Source: CAYTWW01 sp043801855 (GTDB lineage: Archaea; Nanobdellota; Nanobdellia; Woesearchaeales; GW2011-AR15). Taken from it: DNA of 64,000 nt. The translations under genes and the position numbers were made by a program. The DNA lies in NCBI GenBank assembly GCA_043801855.1, contig JAZDLQ010000017.1:1-64000 (forward strand), given 5' to 3'. This document shows, piece by piece, positions 1-8,089 of the stretch. Within the stretch, counting starts at the first letter, position 1, and every line of letters starts with the position of its first letter. The notes beneath the pieces are model-generated. The model had not been told where the DNA came from and did not search any database. It was given only the letters and a program-made list of their open reading frames with translations.

Positions 1-107
1 GTGTTGGGCAAGTAAACAAAGATACAATGCAGCATTATATTGAAGAATGCCAAGAAAAACATTGGAAAAAAGAAATTTTCCAATCTGAATTAATAGCCTT
101 TAACTAA
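1..107 (+). mobile_element. C-terminal end of an IS200/IS605-type TnpA transposase (partial)
   Basis: An open frame enters from the left edge (frame 3) and ends at TAA 105-107, giving 34 residues. The stretch VGQVNKDTMQHYIEEC resembles the usual C-terminal tail of IS200/IS605 Y1 transposases (V-G-x-V-x-x-x-T-x-x-x-Y-I-E). Immediately after the stop lies an imperfect hairpin, as expected for the right end of such an element. The catalytic HUH and Tyr parts lie outside the window, so the family call rests on the tail and the hairpin only. Confidence 0.5.
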
Positions 108-867
108 ACGCTGAGGGGCTTGAGCCCTCGGTAGTTTACATTCTATCTTCTTTGTTTTTTTGCTATCATAGTTGCCGAACTCATATTCAATCAAGTCTTC
201 CTTCAGCCCGCCGCGTATCAGCCTGTATGCCTCTGAAGAAAGGTATTTTTTCATAAGGTTTAGCCTTCCTTCTTTTGTAAGTCTTCTGACACTCACTCTA
301 ATATATATTGAATTTAGTATCTCAAGCTTCCTGTATGCAGATGCTTTTTTTTACAAAGTCATGGTCTTCACCAAGCTTTAATGACTCGTCAAATCCACCT
401 ATCCTTAAATACAGCCTTTTTGTAATAAATATGCAAAAACCAGGCGCATGTGGATTAATATGCTGCAGAGTTCGAAAAGCAAAGTTTGTAAGCCTGTGCA
501 TTACTACATCAAGTTTCACATTAGAAAGCGGCCTAAACTCACACGTTGCAACATCAATGTATTTTTCCTGCATTTCTTTTATTGCTTTTTTTAAAAATTC
601 GCTTGGCAATTTTACATCTGAATCAAAGAAAAACAAAAAGTCGCCTTTTGCAATATTCGCGCCAGCATTCCTGCCAACAGCAGGTGCTCCGCCTTTTACT
701 ACAATGCATCCATATCTTTTTGCAATATCGACAGTCTTATCCTTTGAGCCGGCGTCAGCAACAATAATTTCATAATCCTTAAAAGATTGCAATTTTATTG
801 AATCAAGAAGCTTTGGCAGGTATTTTTCCTCGTTAAGTGCTGGAATAATTATTGAAATCAGAGCCAT
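90..867 (-). pseudogene. Family 2 glycosyltransferase, frameshifted and 3'-truncated
   Basis: The N-terminal part (322-867) has the GT-A fold hallmarks: ISIIIPALNEEKYL at the start, a VADAGSKDKT stretch near residue 36, and the metal-binding DSD motif near residue 82. The frame stops at residue 181. The other frame (90-296) continues the same protein with the typical downstream text (SVRRLTKEGRLNLMKKYL). Joining the two needs removal of one base in a run of eight A (T345-352 on the plus strand). The last about 15 residues derive from the neighbouring IS-like end. It is probably a membrane-associated sugar transferase for cell-envelope glycans. It sits 23 bp behind uvrC on the same strand. A sequencing error or transcriptional slippage at the A8 run could rescue the frame. 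Confidence 0.75.
106..137. repeat. Imperfect hairpin, candidate right end of the IS200/IS605-like element
   Basis: AAAC (106-109) pairs with GTTT (134-137), and GAGGG (113-117) pairs with CCCTC (125-129) around a 7-nt loop. Subterminal imperfect palindromes just behind tnpA are the recognition structures of IS200/IS605 transposases. The hairpin also codes for the last residues of the glycosyltransferase on the opposite strand, which means the element inserted into that gene. Confidence 0.5.
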
Positions 868-890
868 TTTAATAAATAAATATTCTTTGC

Positions 891-2429
891 TTATCTGTCT
901 TTGCTTCTTCTCAGCTTGTGATATTTTAATGCAAACCTGTGCGCCTCGTCCCTTATTCGTTGAAGCAAAGTTAAGGCTTCAGATTTTTTATCTAGGACAA
1001 GTGGAGCGCTTCTACCCGGAAAAAATATTTCCTCGTTTCTTTTAGCAAGTCCAATAGTTGGAACTCTAATTCCAAGATTATCAAGAACTGACACTGCAAA
1101 AGATAATTGGCCCTTGCCTCCATCAATCACAATCAAACTAGGCAATTCTTTATTTTCAAGTATCAGTCTTGAATACCTTCTTTGCACAATCTCGGCAATC
1201 ATAGCATAGTCGTCAATTCCTGAAATTGTCTTTATCTTAAATCTTCTATAATTTGATTTATCTGGCTTTCCGTTAAGAAATCTAACCATTGATCCTACAG
1301 GATTACTTCCTGATATGTGCGAGATGTCAAAGCACTCAATAATTTCAGGAATAACTTCAAGCCTCAGCTTTTCTTTAAGATCAATTATTGCAAGAGTATC
1401 TTTGAAATAATGCTTTTCGATATTTTTTTTAGCAAGCAAAAGAAGCTGCAATTTTTCACCTTTCTGCGGGACAAAAACACTTACTCTATTTCCTCTATTT
1501 TCAGATAACAATTCGATTAAGGCGTCGCTTACAGGATCAGGCACAATTATCTCTTTTGGTAATAACTCAGTGTACTGCTGCATAATAAACTGCTCCAGAA
1601 AATCAGGCGAATAGTTAAACTCGTAATCTATTTTTTCAGATAGCGTTCCTTTGTATATCTTAAAGACCGAAAGATACACTCTCTCATCAGAGATAATATA
1701 ATTAATTACATCCTGGTCAAATGTCCTTTTTTTTTCCATATTCTGCTTTTCATTGAGAGATTCAATCGCAAAAATCTGATCGCGAATAATTTTTGCATTC
1801 TCATAGTCCATTGCATTTGAAAAAGAATCCATTCTTTTTTTAAGTTCAAGCAGTAGCTCTTGTGTTTTTCCGGAAAGAAGTGATTTTACGTCTTCAATTG
1901 CCTTATCATACTCTTTTTCGCTGATTTTTCCAATGCATGCTCCGCTGCATCTTCCCATCTGATAGCGAATGCATGGCCTTTTTAATTTTAATTTGCATGT
2001 TCTCAGGCGAAATGTGTCTATTGCAAACTTTAAGAGAATGTCGCGCTTCTCGGCGCTTGTAAATGGGCCAAAATAAATGCCTTTGGAGCTTTTTTCACGC
2101 GCAACAACAAGCCTGGGATAAGGCTCGTCTGTCAGTAGAATATACGCGTATCTTTTGCCATCCTTTAAATCAATATTGTACTTAGGCATGTTTTTTTTAA
2201 CCAGGTTATTCTCTAAAAGAAGTGCCTCTTTTTCATTTGATGTGACAATGAAATCAACTGAGAAGATATTATTAATTAGTGCGTCAGTTTTAATGTCGTG
2301 AGTCTTTTTATTAAAATAAGAGCTTACTCTTTTTTTTATGTTTATGGCTTTACCTATGTAGATTATTTTTCCAACAGAATCTCTAAATAAGTAGCATCCC
2401 GGGCTGTCTGGAAGAACTTGTAAGTTCAT
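891..2429 (-). CDS. uvrC: UvrABC excision nuclease subunit C, short form
   Basis: UvrC makes the dual incisions in nucleotide excision repair together with UvrA and UvrB. The N-terminus is a GIY-YIG nuclease domain (SPGCYLFRD, then IIYIGKA). Next come a four-Cys segment (near residues 144-167) and a UVR-like stretch around 195-230 that contacts UvrB. The RNase H-like second nuclease domain begins near residue 360 (ECFDISHISG). The protein is 512 aa, shorter than the usual roughly 600 aa, because it stops right after this domain and lacks the C-terminal helix-hairpin-helix DNA-binding region. It lies 62 bp behind uvrA but has its own TATA-like box placed for a leaderless transcript. uvrB is not in this window. 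Confidence 0.95.
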   Translation of the reverse strand: MNLQVLPDSPGCYLFRDSVGKIIYIGKAINIKKRVSSYFNKKTHDIKTDALINNIFSVDFIVTSNEKEALLLENNLVKKNMPKYNIDLKDGKRYAYILLTDEPYPRLVVAREKSSKGIYFGPFTSAEKRDILLKFAIDTFRLRTCKLKLKRPCIRYQMGRCSGACIGKISEKEYDKAIEDVKSLLSGKTQELLLELKKRMDSFSNAMDYENAKIIRDQIFAIESLNEKQNMEKKRTFDQDVINYIISDERVYLSVFKIYKGTLSEKIDYEFNYSPDFLEQFIMQQYTELLPKEIIVPDPVSDALIELLSENRGNRVSVFVPQKGEKLQLLLLAKKNIEKHYFKDTLAIIDLKEKLRLEVIPEIIECFDISHISGSNPVGSMVRFLNGKPDKSNYRRFKIKTISGIDDYAMIAEIVQRRYSRLILENKELPSLIVIDGGKGQLSFAVSVLDNLGIRVPTIGLAKRNEEIFFPGRSAPLVLDKKSEALTLLQRIRDEAHRFALKYHKLRRSKDR

Positions 2430-2450
2430 GTAAGATTACAATAGATATAG

Positions 2451-2461
2451 CAATATAAAAT
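2451..2461 (-). promoter_or_regulatory. TATA-like box of uvrC
   Basis: On the minus strand the sequence ATTTTATATTG is centred about 27 nt before the uvrC ATG. That is the archaeal spacing for transcription starting at or next to the start codon (leaderless mRNA). No ribosome-binding site is visible in front of uvrC, which agrees with this reading. Confidence 0.5.
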
Positions 2462-2491
2462 TAATGTTAGAATTACAGAAACAAATATCAC

Positions 2492-5296
2492 TTACTTTTT
2501 CTCAATCAGTTTTTTCAAATAATACCCCGTATGGCTTTTTTCGTTTTTGCATATCTCTTCAGGAGTTCCTTGTGCAATAACATATCCTCCTTCATCACCG
2601 CCTTCAGGCCCTAAGTCAATTATGTGGTCAGCTGATTTAATTACATCAAGGTTATGCTCAATCACAACAACACTATTTCCCTGGTCTACTAGCTTGTTTA
2701 ATACAGACAATAATTTTTTAACATCATGAAAGTGAAGCCCTGTTGTTGGCTCATCTAGTAGGTACATTGTTTTTCCAGTTGAGCGCTTTGCAAGTTCTCT
2801 GGTTAATTTTATCCTCTGGGATTCTCCGCCTGATAGTGTTGTTGAACTTTGTCCAAGGCTTATATAGTCAAGCCCGACGTCGCAAAGAACCTTTAGCTTG
2901 CTTTTTATTGATGGTATATTCTCAAACAAGGCTAGGGCTTCAACAACGCTCATTGATAAAATCTCAGCAATGTTTTTTCCCTTGTATTTGATATCAAGAG
3001 TATCAGAGTTAAATCGTTTTCCCTTGCACTCTTCGCATTCAACATAAACATCAGGCAAGAAATTCATCTCTATCTTAATCAAGCCTTCGCCTCCGCATGC
3101 TTCGCATCTTCCGCCTTTTACATTAAATGAAAACCTTCCGGCAGAGTATCCGCGGGCTTTGCTTTCAGGCATTTTTGCAAATATATTCCTTACTTCATCA
3201 AACACTTTTGTATAGGTTGCAGGGTTGCTTCTTGGTGTTCTTCCGATAGGCGACTGGTCTATTACAATTACTTTGTCAATGTGCCCGTTCAGGCGAAGCT
3301 CTTTGTGCTTTCCCGGGTACTCACGTGAATCATATAGCTTATTTTTAAGAGCTTTGTATAAAACCTCATAGATAAGAGTTGACTTGCCGCTTCCGGAAAC
3401 TCCAGTCACTAAAACAAGGTTTCCGACAGGAATTTTTACGTCAATATTTTTTAGGTTATGCTCCTCTGCTCCAATTATTTCAATAAAGCCTTTTTCGTGT
3501 CTTCTCTTTGTTGGCACTTCAATTGACATTTTTCCAGAGAGATATTTGCCAGTATAAGATTTCTCATCTTTAATAATTTCAGAAGGAGTTCCTTCAAATA
3601 CAATATTTCCGCCGTTTATCCCCGCACCAGGACCTATGTCGACTATCCAGTCAGCTGCTCTTATTGTGTCTTCATCATGCTCAACTACGATTAATGTGTT
3701 TCCAAGATCACGCAGTCGAATCAGGCTGTCTAATAGCATCTTGTTGTCTTTCTGGTGAAGCCCTATTGACGGCTCGTCAAGCACATAAAGGACACCTACC
3801 AAGCCTGAACCTATCTGTGTCGCAAGCCTTATTCTTTGGCCTTCTCCTCCTGATAAAGTCCCTGCAGCGCGTGATAGAGTAAGGTATTTCAGGCCTACTT
3901 TTTCAAGAAAAGATAACCTTGATGTTATTTCTTTAAGAAGTTGCCTTGCAATTGCATTTTCTTTTTCAGTTAATTTAAGAGCATTAAAAAATTCAATTGC
4001 GCTTTTTACAGACATGTCAGTAACATCAATAATTGACTTGCCTGATATTTTCACTGCAAGGATTTTTTCCTTTAATCTTTTGCCGTGACACTTATCGCAT
4101 CCTTTAATTCTCATGAATTTTTCAAGCTCTTCTCTTCTGTAATCTGATTGTGTTTGGTGGTATAATCTTTCAGATTGAGGCAATAGCCCTTCCCACTCTC
4201 CGTTATGGCTCCAACTAGCTTCACCGCCTTTCATGCTCATATTAAACCTGATTTTTTCCTCGCTTCCGAACATAAGGGCATTATATTGCTTTTCTGTTAA
4301 GTCCTTAATTGGAGTTAGTATTGAAAAGCCAAAGTGCTTTGCAACGCTTCCAAGATACTGGCCTCTCCATCCATCTATTGCATTCCGGTATATTGCAACA
4401 GCACCATCTGCAATAGATAATGACTTGTCAGGAATAATTGAATCAGGATCAAGTTCCATTTTAATTCCAAGGCCCTGGCATGCTTCGCAGGCGCCAAAAG
4501 GGCTATTAAATGAAAACATCCTTGGACTTAGCTCTTCAAATGTAAGCCCACAAACAGGGCATGCCATTTTAGATGAAAAAAGCCTCTCAGTCTTTCCCTG
4601 TAGTACGATGACTAATCCATCTCCTTTGGAAATTGCATTTTCGCATGCTTCATTTAGCCGTTTTGTGTCAGTTGAATCAAGCCTGTCAACAACAATTTCA
4701 ATATCATGCTTTTTATAGCGCTCAAGAGTTATTTTGTCGTCAGTTTTTATTATTTCTTTATTGACTCTTGCCCTGGAATATCCTTCTTTATTCAAATCTT
4801 CAAGAAGCTTCTCATAAGTTCCTTTTTTTTGCCGGATAATTGGAGCAAGTATTATTACATCTCCCTTGAATTCATTAGCTATCTGCTTTGCAATTCTCTG
4901 AGGTGTACTTGACTCAATAGGTATATTGTGCTGCGGGCAATATGGCCGGCCGATTCTTGCAAACAATAATCTTAGGTGATCATATATCTCAGTAACAGTT
5001 CCTACTGTTGACCTTGGGTTTTTGCTTGTTGTTTTCTGCTCTATAGAAATAGCAGGAGACAGACCTTCTATTGAGTCAACGTCAGGCTTATCCATCACTC
5101 CTAAAAACTGCCTTGCATAGCTTGAAAGCGATTCAACATACCTTCTTTGGCCTTCTGCATAAATTGTATCAAATGCAAGTGTTGATTTTCCAGAGCCGGA
5201 TAGCCCGCTAAACACAATAAGCTTATCTCTTGGAAGAGTAATGCTAATGTTTTTTAAGTTATGCTCTCTGGCTCCGCGGATGATTATCTTATCCAT
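2492..5296 (-). CDS. uvrA: UvrABC system ATPase subunit A
   Basis: UvrA is the damage-sensing ABC ATPase that loads UvrB. Two ABC modules are visible: Walker A GLSGSGKST near residue 32 and GVSGSGKST in the second half, each with an LSGGE/LSGGES signature and DEP Walker B. Zinc modules include CPVCG...CEACQG, CDKCHG and CEACGG...CEECKG. The length (934 aa) is normal for the family. A GTG at 5305 would add three residues, but ATG 5296 matches the family N-terminus (MDKIIIRGAREHNLKNI) and fits the promoter spacing. It lies upstream of uvrC on the same strand. Bacterial-type UvrABC in an archaeon usually reflects ancient gene transfer. Confidence 0.97.
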   Translation of the reverse strand: MDKIIIRGAREHNLKNISITLPRDKLIVFSGLSGSGKSTLAFDTIYAEGQRRYVESLSSYARQFLGVMDKPDVDSIEGLSPAISIEQKTTSKNPRSTVGTVTEIYDHLRLLFARIGRPYCPQHNIPIESSTPQRIAKQIANEFKGDVIILAPIIRQKKGTYEKLLEDLNKEGYSRARVNKEIIKTDDKITLERYKKHDIEIVVDRLDSTDTKRLNEACENAISKGDGLVIVLQGKTERLFSSKMACPVCGLTFEELSPRMFSFNSPFGACEACQGLGIKMELDPDSIIPDKSLSIADGAVAIYRNAIDGWRGQYLGSVAKHFGFSILTPIKDLTEKQYNALMFGSEEKIRFNMSMKGGEASWSHNGEWEGLLPQSERLYHQTQSDYRREELEKFMRIKGCDKCHGKRLKEKILAVKISGKSIIDVTDMSVKSAIEFFNALKLTEKENAIARQLLKEITSRLSFLEKVGLKYLTLSRAAGTLSGGEGQRIRLATQIGSGLVGVLYVLDEPSIGLHQKDNKMLLDSLIRLRDLGNTLIVVEHDEDTIRAADWIVDIGPGAGINGGNIVFEGTPSEIIKDEKSYTGKYLSGKMSIEVPTKRRHEKGFIEIIGAEEHNLKNIDVKIPVGNLVLVTGVSGSGKSTLIYEVLYKALKNKLYDSREYPGKHKELRLNGHIDKVIVIDQSPIGRTPRSNPATYTKVFDEVRNIFAKMPESKARGYSAGRFSFNVKGGRCEACGGEGLIKIEMNFLPDVYVECEECKGKRFNSDTLDIKYKGKNIAEILSMSVVEALALFENIPSIKSKLKVLCDVGLDYISLGQSSTTLSGGESQRIKLTRELAKRSTGKTMYLLDEPTTGLHFHDVKKLLSVLNKLVDQGNSVVVIEHNLDVIKSADHIIDLGPEGGDEGGYVIAQGTPEEICKNEKSHTGYYLKKLIEKK

Positions 5297-5316
5297 AAAA
5301 AACACAGTTTTTTGCT

Positions 5317-5328
5317 ATTTTTATAAAA
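5317..5328 (-). promoter_or_regulatory. TATA box of uvrA
   Basis: CTTTTATAAAAA on the minus strand is centred about 27 nt before ATG 5296. This supports that ATG as the start of a leaderless transcript. Confidence 0.55.
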
Positions 5329-5374
5329 GTATTTGTTATTATTTAAAAAATTTAAAATCAATTAGAAAAAGTAT

Positions 5375-5405
5375 GTTTATAAGCCTTATGCGGGAATGTC
5401 TAGTG
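5375..5405 (+). repeat. Dispersed element, copy 1: GTTTATAAG-N6-GCGGGAATGTC-Y-AGTG
   Basis: GTTTATAAG (5375-5383), six variable bases, GCGGGAATGTC (5390-5400), one pyrimidine, then AGTG. The same arrangement with identical spacing occurs at 30272-30302. The first half looks like a TATA box. The G-rich part would fall between TATA and the transcription start. It lies in the gap between the stop of the 174-aa pilin-like gene and the upstream region of uvrA. Its function is unknown. Confidence 0.5.
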
Positions 5406-5422
5406 GTGCGTGGCAGTTGCTT

Positions 5423-5947
5423 CTACTTACATAGATAAAACACAACTTCTATCGGCTGAGGAGTATCAGCAATATAATAAAAACCAGGCTGCTCTTTTTC
5501 AGAGTTAATATTGCAATTCCGGTCGTTTGATAATTCTATATTAGATGGATTTGTAGGCTCTTTTCTTACAGTGAGTCTATATTTTCTGTTCCATTCATTT
5601 ATTGTCCTGCCAAGAGCATTTTGCAAAGTGGCTTGCGCGTATTCACAGCAGTCATTTATTGAAGCAGTTTTGCACAAATTTGCTCTTCTTGACTCAAAAC
5701 AATCTTTTATCACATTTTTCACTTCCTTGTTTTGCATTGTTTTTGTTTCCATTAGTGTGTCAAGAAAGCTTTGTGATGTATCCGAATCAACAAGCGAGCC
5801 GGAAATGGCGCTGTTTTTGCCTGCTAATTTCGTCCCTAACATAAAAAGGCCACCAATAATTAGAATGAATACGATCAATACTAAACCTATTATATCTATC
5901 TGAGATTTTTTGCATCCTTTGCTGAAAAAAGAAAATGAATGGTGCAT
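5423..5947 (-). CDS. Small pilin-like membrane protein (operon gene 4)
   Basis: 174 aa. The N-terminus has a basic, class III-like signal (KGCKKSQ) followed directly by one hydrophobic helix (IDIIGLVLIVFILIIGGLFML), the layout of archaeal type IV pilins cleaved by an FlaK/PibD-like peptidase. The remainder should lie outside the membrane and holds several Cys (CFESRR, NLC, DCC, RNC), probably disulfide-bonded. No family is recognised. The start overlaps the previous gene's TAA by one base, with GAGGTG placed as its ribosome-binding site. Last gene of a four-gene unit of similar proteins. Confidence 0.75.
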   Translation of the reverse strand: MHHSFSFFSKGCKKSQIDIIGLVLIVFILIIGGLFMLGTKLAGKNSAISGSLVDSDTSQSFLDTLMETKTMQNKEVKNVIKDCFESRRANLCKTASINDCCEYAQATLQNALGRTINEWNRKYRLTVRKEPTNPSNIELSNDRNCNINSEKEQPGFYYIADTPQPIEVVFYLCK

Positions 5948-6456
5948 TAGCTATACACCTCGAGAGTCATCACGCCAAAATAGGTTGATGCATCAGCGCT
6001 TTGCTTTAGCATTACCGGAATCCTGTATGTTTTTTTGATAGTATATTCGGATTTTGGATTGTTATATATAGTCAGATCAAAACTTGGATCCCAATCATTA
6101 AATTCTGGGCTTGGCTCAAGGCGCTTTAAATTTATTGAGATAAACCCAAACATCTCTTCATAATATTTCTTAAATTCCGGGTCCATATCTATTTTTTGCT
6201 TGAATGCCTGCGCCTTGTACTTGTCAAAGCAATCTGGGTTAACATTTCCGTTTTCAGAGCATTGAAGCTCGCTTAAAAACCCGACAAACTGCAGTGTTCT
6301 CATAGTTTCAAGCTCTCCCTGATTTTTCATCTTTTCCTTTTGGTCAGAAAGCTCAAATGAGATAAATACAATCAGCGCAATCATAAAAATAAATATGAGC
6401 ATAATCATAATCATCGTGTTTTGCATAATTTGCATCTGCGCTTTTTTCATTTTCAT
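5947..6456 (-). CDS. Small pilin-like membrane protein (operon gene 3)
   Basis: 169 aa. KMKKAQ is followed by a long hydrophobic helix (residues about 10-30) and a helical, soluble remainder with two Cys. The basic-KKAQ-hydrophobic layout fits a class III signal peptide. There is no recognised family. Its ends overlap both neighbours by one base, so translation is probably coupled. The size and position parallel the minor pseudopilins that cap type II secretion or type IV pilus systems, but this is an analogy rather than demonstrated homology. Confidence 0.7.
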   Translation of the reverse strand: MKMKKAQMQIMQNTMIMIMLIFIFMIALIVFISFELSDQKEKMKNQGELETMRTLQFVGFLSELQCSENGNVNPDCFDKYKAQAFKQKIDMDPEFKKYYEEMFGFISINLKRLEPSPEFNDWDPSFDLTIYNNPKSEYTIKKTYRIPVMLKQSADASTYFGVMTLEVYS

Positions 6457-7484
6457 CAGTAGATTGTCGGGCAGCCAAGTTCGTTAATATCATTATTGAT
6501 TGCACTTAATGCATCACTTTTTGCTCTTAATTCAGATACAAGGGATGCTGACAATGAATCTGCGCCAACAGTTAATGGAGTTATTTCATCAAGGAGTGCT
6601 TCTGCGTCGTGGTATTTTTGTTCAAGTGAGTTGCACTTATCATAATAACCTGCAATAATCGGTGCAATTCTTGCCTTAACTATCTGCGCTTCGTAACCAA
6701 GCCTTTTTACAGCTTTCAGCATGTTGCATTCATAAGACCCTGCATTATCTGAATATATTGCAGCTAATAGTGATGGTGTGTCAAAATAGTATGACTCTGC
6801 TTCCAAAGCAAAGACGTTTCCGCTTTTGATATGGTATTTAACCTTATTTGCTGCTGATTCAATTTTGATAAAAGAAACCTGTTTATCATTTAACCTTGAT
6901 ACGCTCTGGTCAATTACAGAAATATCGCTGTTTGAGATAAACCTAATGCTTTTGAAATTACTATTAACAAAACCAGCGCCAGCCTGCACTTTAATTTTTG
7001 AAATTCCCTTCGGAGAGTTATCAAATAAGACGCTGGTTTCATCTCCTCCTGCTGTCACAAAAACATAAGCAACATCAGGACCTGTTGCATACAGGAAATA
7101 ATTTGCCCTGAAAGGAATATTCCATGATAGAGAGTACGAAAGCAGCTCCTCATTGATTGATGCAGGCGAAAAAAAAGGAATCGATGCAATTGATTCTCCT
7201 TCTAGAGACGAACCTTTAACTGAAAACTTGCTGCAAAAGTCTTTTTCAGAGTCAACGGATAAAGATAAGCCTTCCAGTGATAATTTGTATTCCCTATTTG
7301 TAGATTTTTGAATATTTGCAAATATTTCTTTAAAATAATTAACTGCTACATTTGCAAGCTTCTCGTTAGAGCTTCTGCTAATCGCGGCTATTATCCCAAC
7401 TGTAAGGACAAGAGTCAGCGCTGAAACTATCAGGACAAATATCCAGTTGAACTGCAACTCAATAACTACTCCTTTTTTATTCAT
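6456..7484 (-). CDS. Pilin-like membrane protein (operon gene 2)
   Basis: 342 aa. MNKKG precedes a hydrophobic helix (residues about 13-33, IFVLIVSALTLVLTVGIIAAI), again like an archaeal pilin signal. The ectodomain has few Cys, apart from FCSKF, YECNML, KCNSL and CPTIY, and ends in a predicted helical hairpin (residues about 275-335). The family is unknown. It is the largest of the four operon products and the only one with an extended beta-rich middle. It overlaps the gene upstream by four bases (ATGA type) and the gene downstream by one. Confidence 0.7.
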   Translation of the reverse strand: MNKKGVVIELQFNWIFVLIVSALTLVLTVGIIAAISRSSNEKLANVAVNYFKEIFANIQKSTNREYKLSLEGLSLSVDSEKDFCSKFSVKGSSLEGESIASIPFFSPASINEELLSYSLSWNIPFRANYFLYATGPDVAYVFVTAGGDETSVLFDNSPKGISKIKVQAGAGFVNSNFKSIRFISNSDISVIDQSVSRLNDKQVSFIKIESAANKVKYHIKSGNVFALEAESYYFDTPSLLAAIYSDNAGSYECNMLKAVKRLGYEAQIVKARIAPIIAGYYDKCNSLEQKYHDAEALLDEITPLTVGADSLSASLVSELRAKSDALSAINNDINELGCPTIY

Positions 7485-8002
7485 GGTAAAGTCATTAGCG
7501 AAGTTCTCCCCTGCCCTCTTAACGTGAATTTAAGCATATCATCGTTTTGAATGCATAAAACATTTGCATCAACATCAAGATTATCTGCATAAAATGATTC
7601 TTTCACTCCATTTTTATCAAGAAAAAAAACATTTGCGTCTGAATCAGATTCTATCGCGTCTCTAAGCAGCGCGTATTTGCCTTCTGTTTTTGTGCCTGCT
7701 GCAGTTATTACATCACTGCTATACACATTGTTTACTTTTGAATCAGCAAAGCATACTTCAGTGTATGCTTTTGGTACATTAAACTCATAGACCTTTACTG
7801 ACATGTATTTTGTTGCCTGAGAAGATATTGCTGTTTTCATATCACTTTTCAGGTTTTCAAGGTTCACTGATTTTCCTGTACTCGTTAGCGTTGCAACTCC
7901 TTTTATTCCAAAAAAAAGAATAACGCCAATGAAGAGAGCAATTATTATATATAGAAAAACAGATGATGTAACTTCTGATTTCTTATTAACGTTTTTTCGC
8001 AA
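7481..8002 (-). CDS. Small pilin-like membrane protein (operon gene 1)
   Basis: 173 aa. KNVNKKSEVTSS leads into one hydrophobic helix (residues about 15-36), then an ectodomain with two Cys. The KKSE junction resembles KKSQ, KKAQ and RKSQ in the other pilin-like proteins here. First gene of the minus-strand unit 8002 to 5423, and divergent from the Agl23-like gene at 8090. No specific family is recognised. Confidence 0.7.
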   Translation of the reverse strand: MRKNVNKKSEVTSSVFLYIIIALFIGVILFFGIKGVATLTSTGKSVNLENLKSDMKTAISSQATKYMSVKVYEFNVPKAYTEVCFADSKVNNVYSSDVITAAGTKTEGKYALLRDAIESDSDANVFFLDKNGVKESFYADNLDVDANVLCIQNDDMLKFTLRGQGRTSLMTLP

Positions 8003-8050
8003 CTTAAAATAGCCTCTTTTTTGGATGATAGATAGATAACAGTTAGAAAG

Positions 8051-8060
8051 GTATAAATAG
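8051..8060 (+). promoter_or_regulatory. TATA box for the Agl23-like gene
   Basis: GTATAAATAG is centred about 34 nt upstream of ATG 8090. With the usual 25-nt spacing it would give a transcript with a leader of only about 9 nt. Confidence 0.45.
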
Positions 8061-8089
8061 TTTACGGAAAATTAAAATATTAATCAACA

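Noticed and set aside
308..775. Plus-strand open frame of 155 aa
   Set aside because: It is antisense to the glycosyltransferase, whose family motifs are clear on the minus strand.
4233..4718. 161-aa plus-strand frame inside uvrA
   Set aside because: Fully antisense to conserved UvrA zinc and ATPase regions.
5390..5460. GCGGGAATGTCTAGTGG looks like the 5' half of a tRNA (acceptor plus D arm)
   Set aside because: The spacing to the D-loop A-G is one base short, no matching 3' acceptor strand or T arm follows, and the copy at 30287 folds differently. A split-tRNA half was considered but no partner was found in the window.
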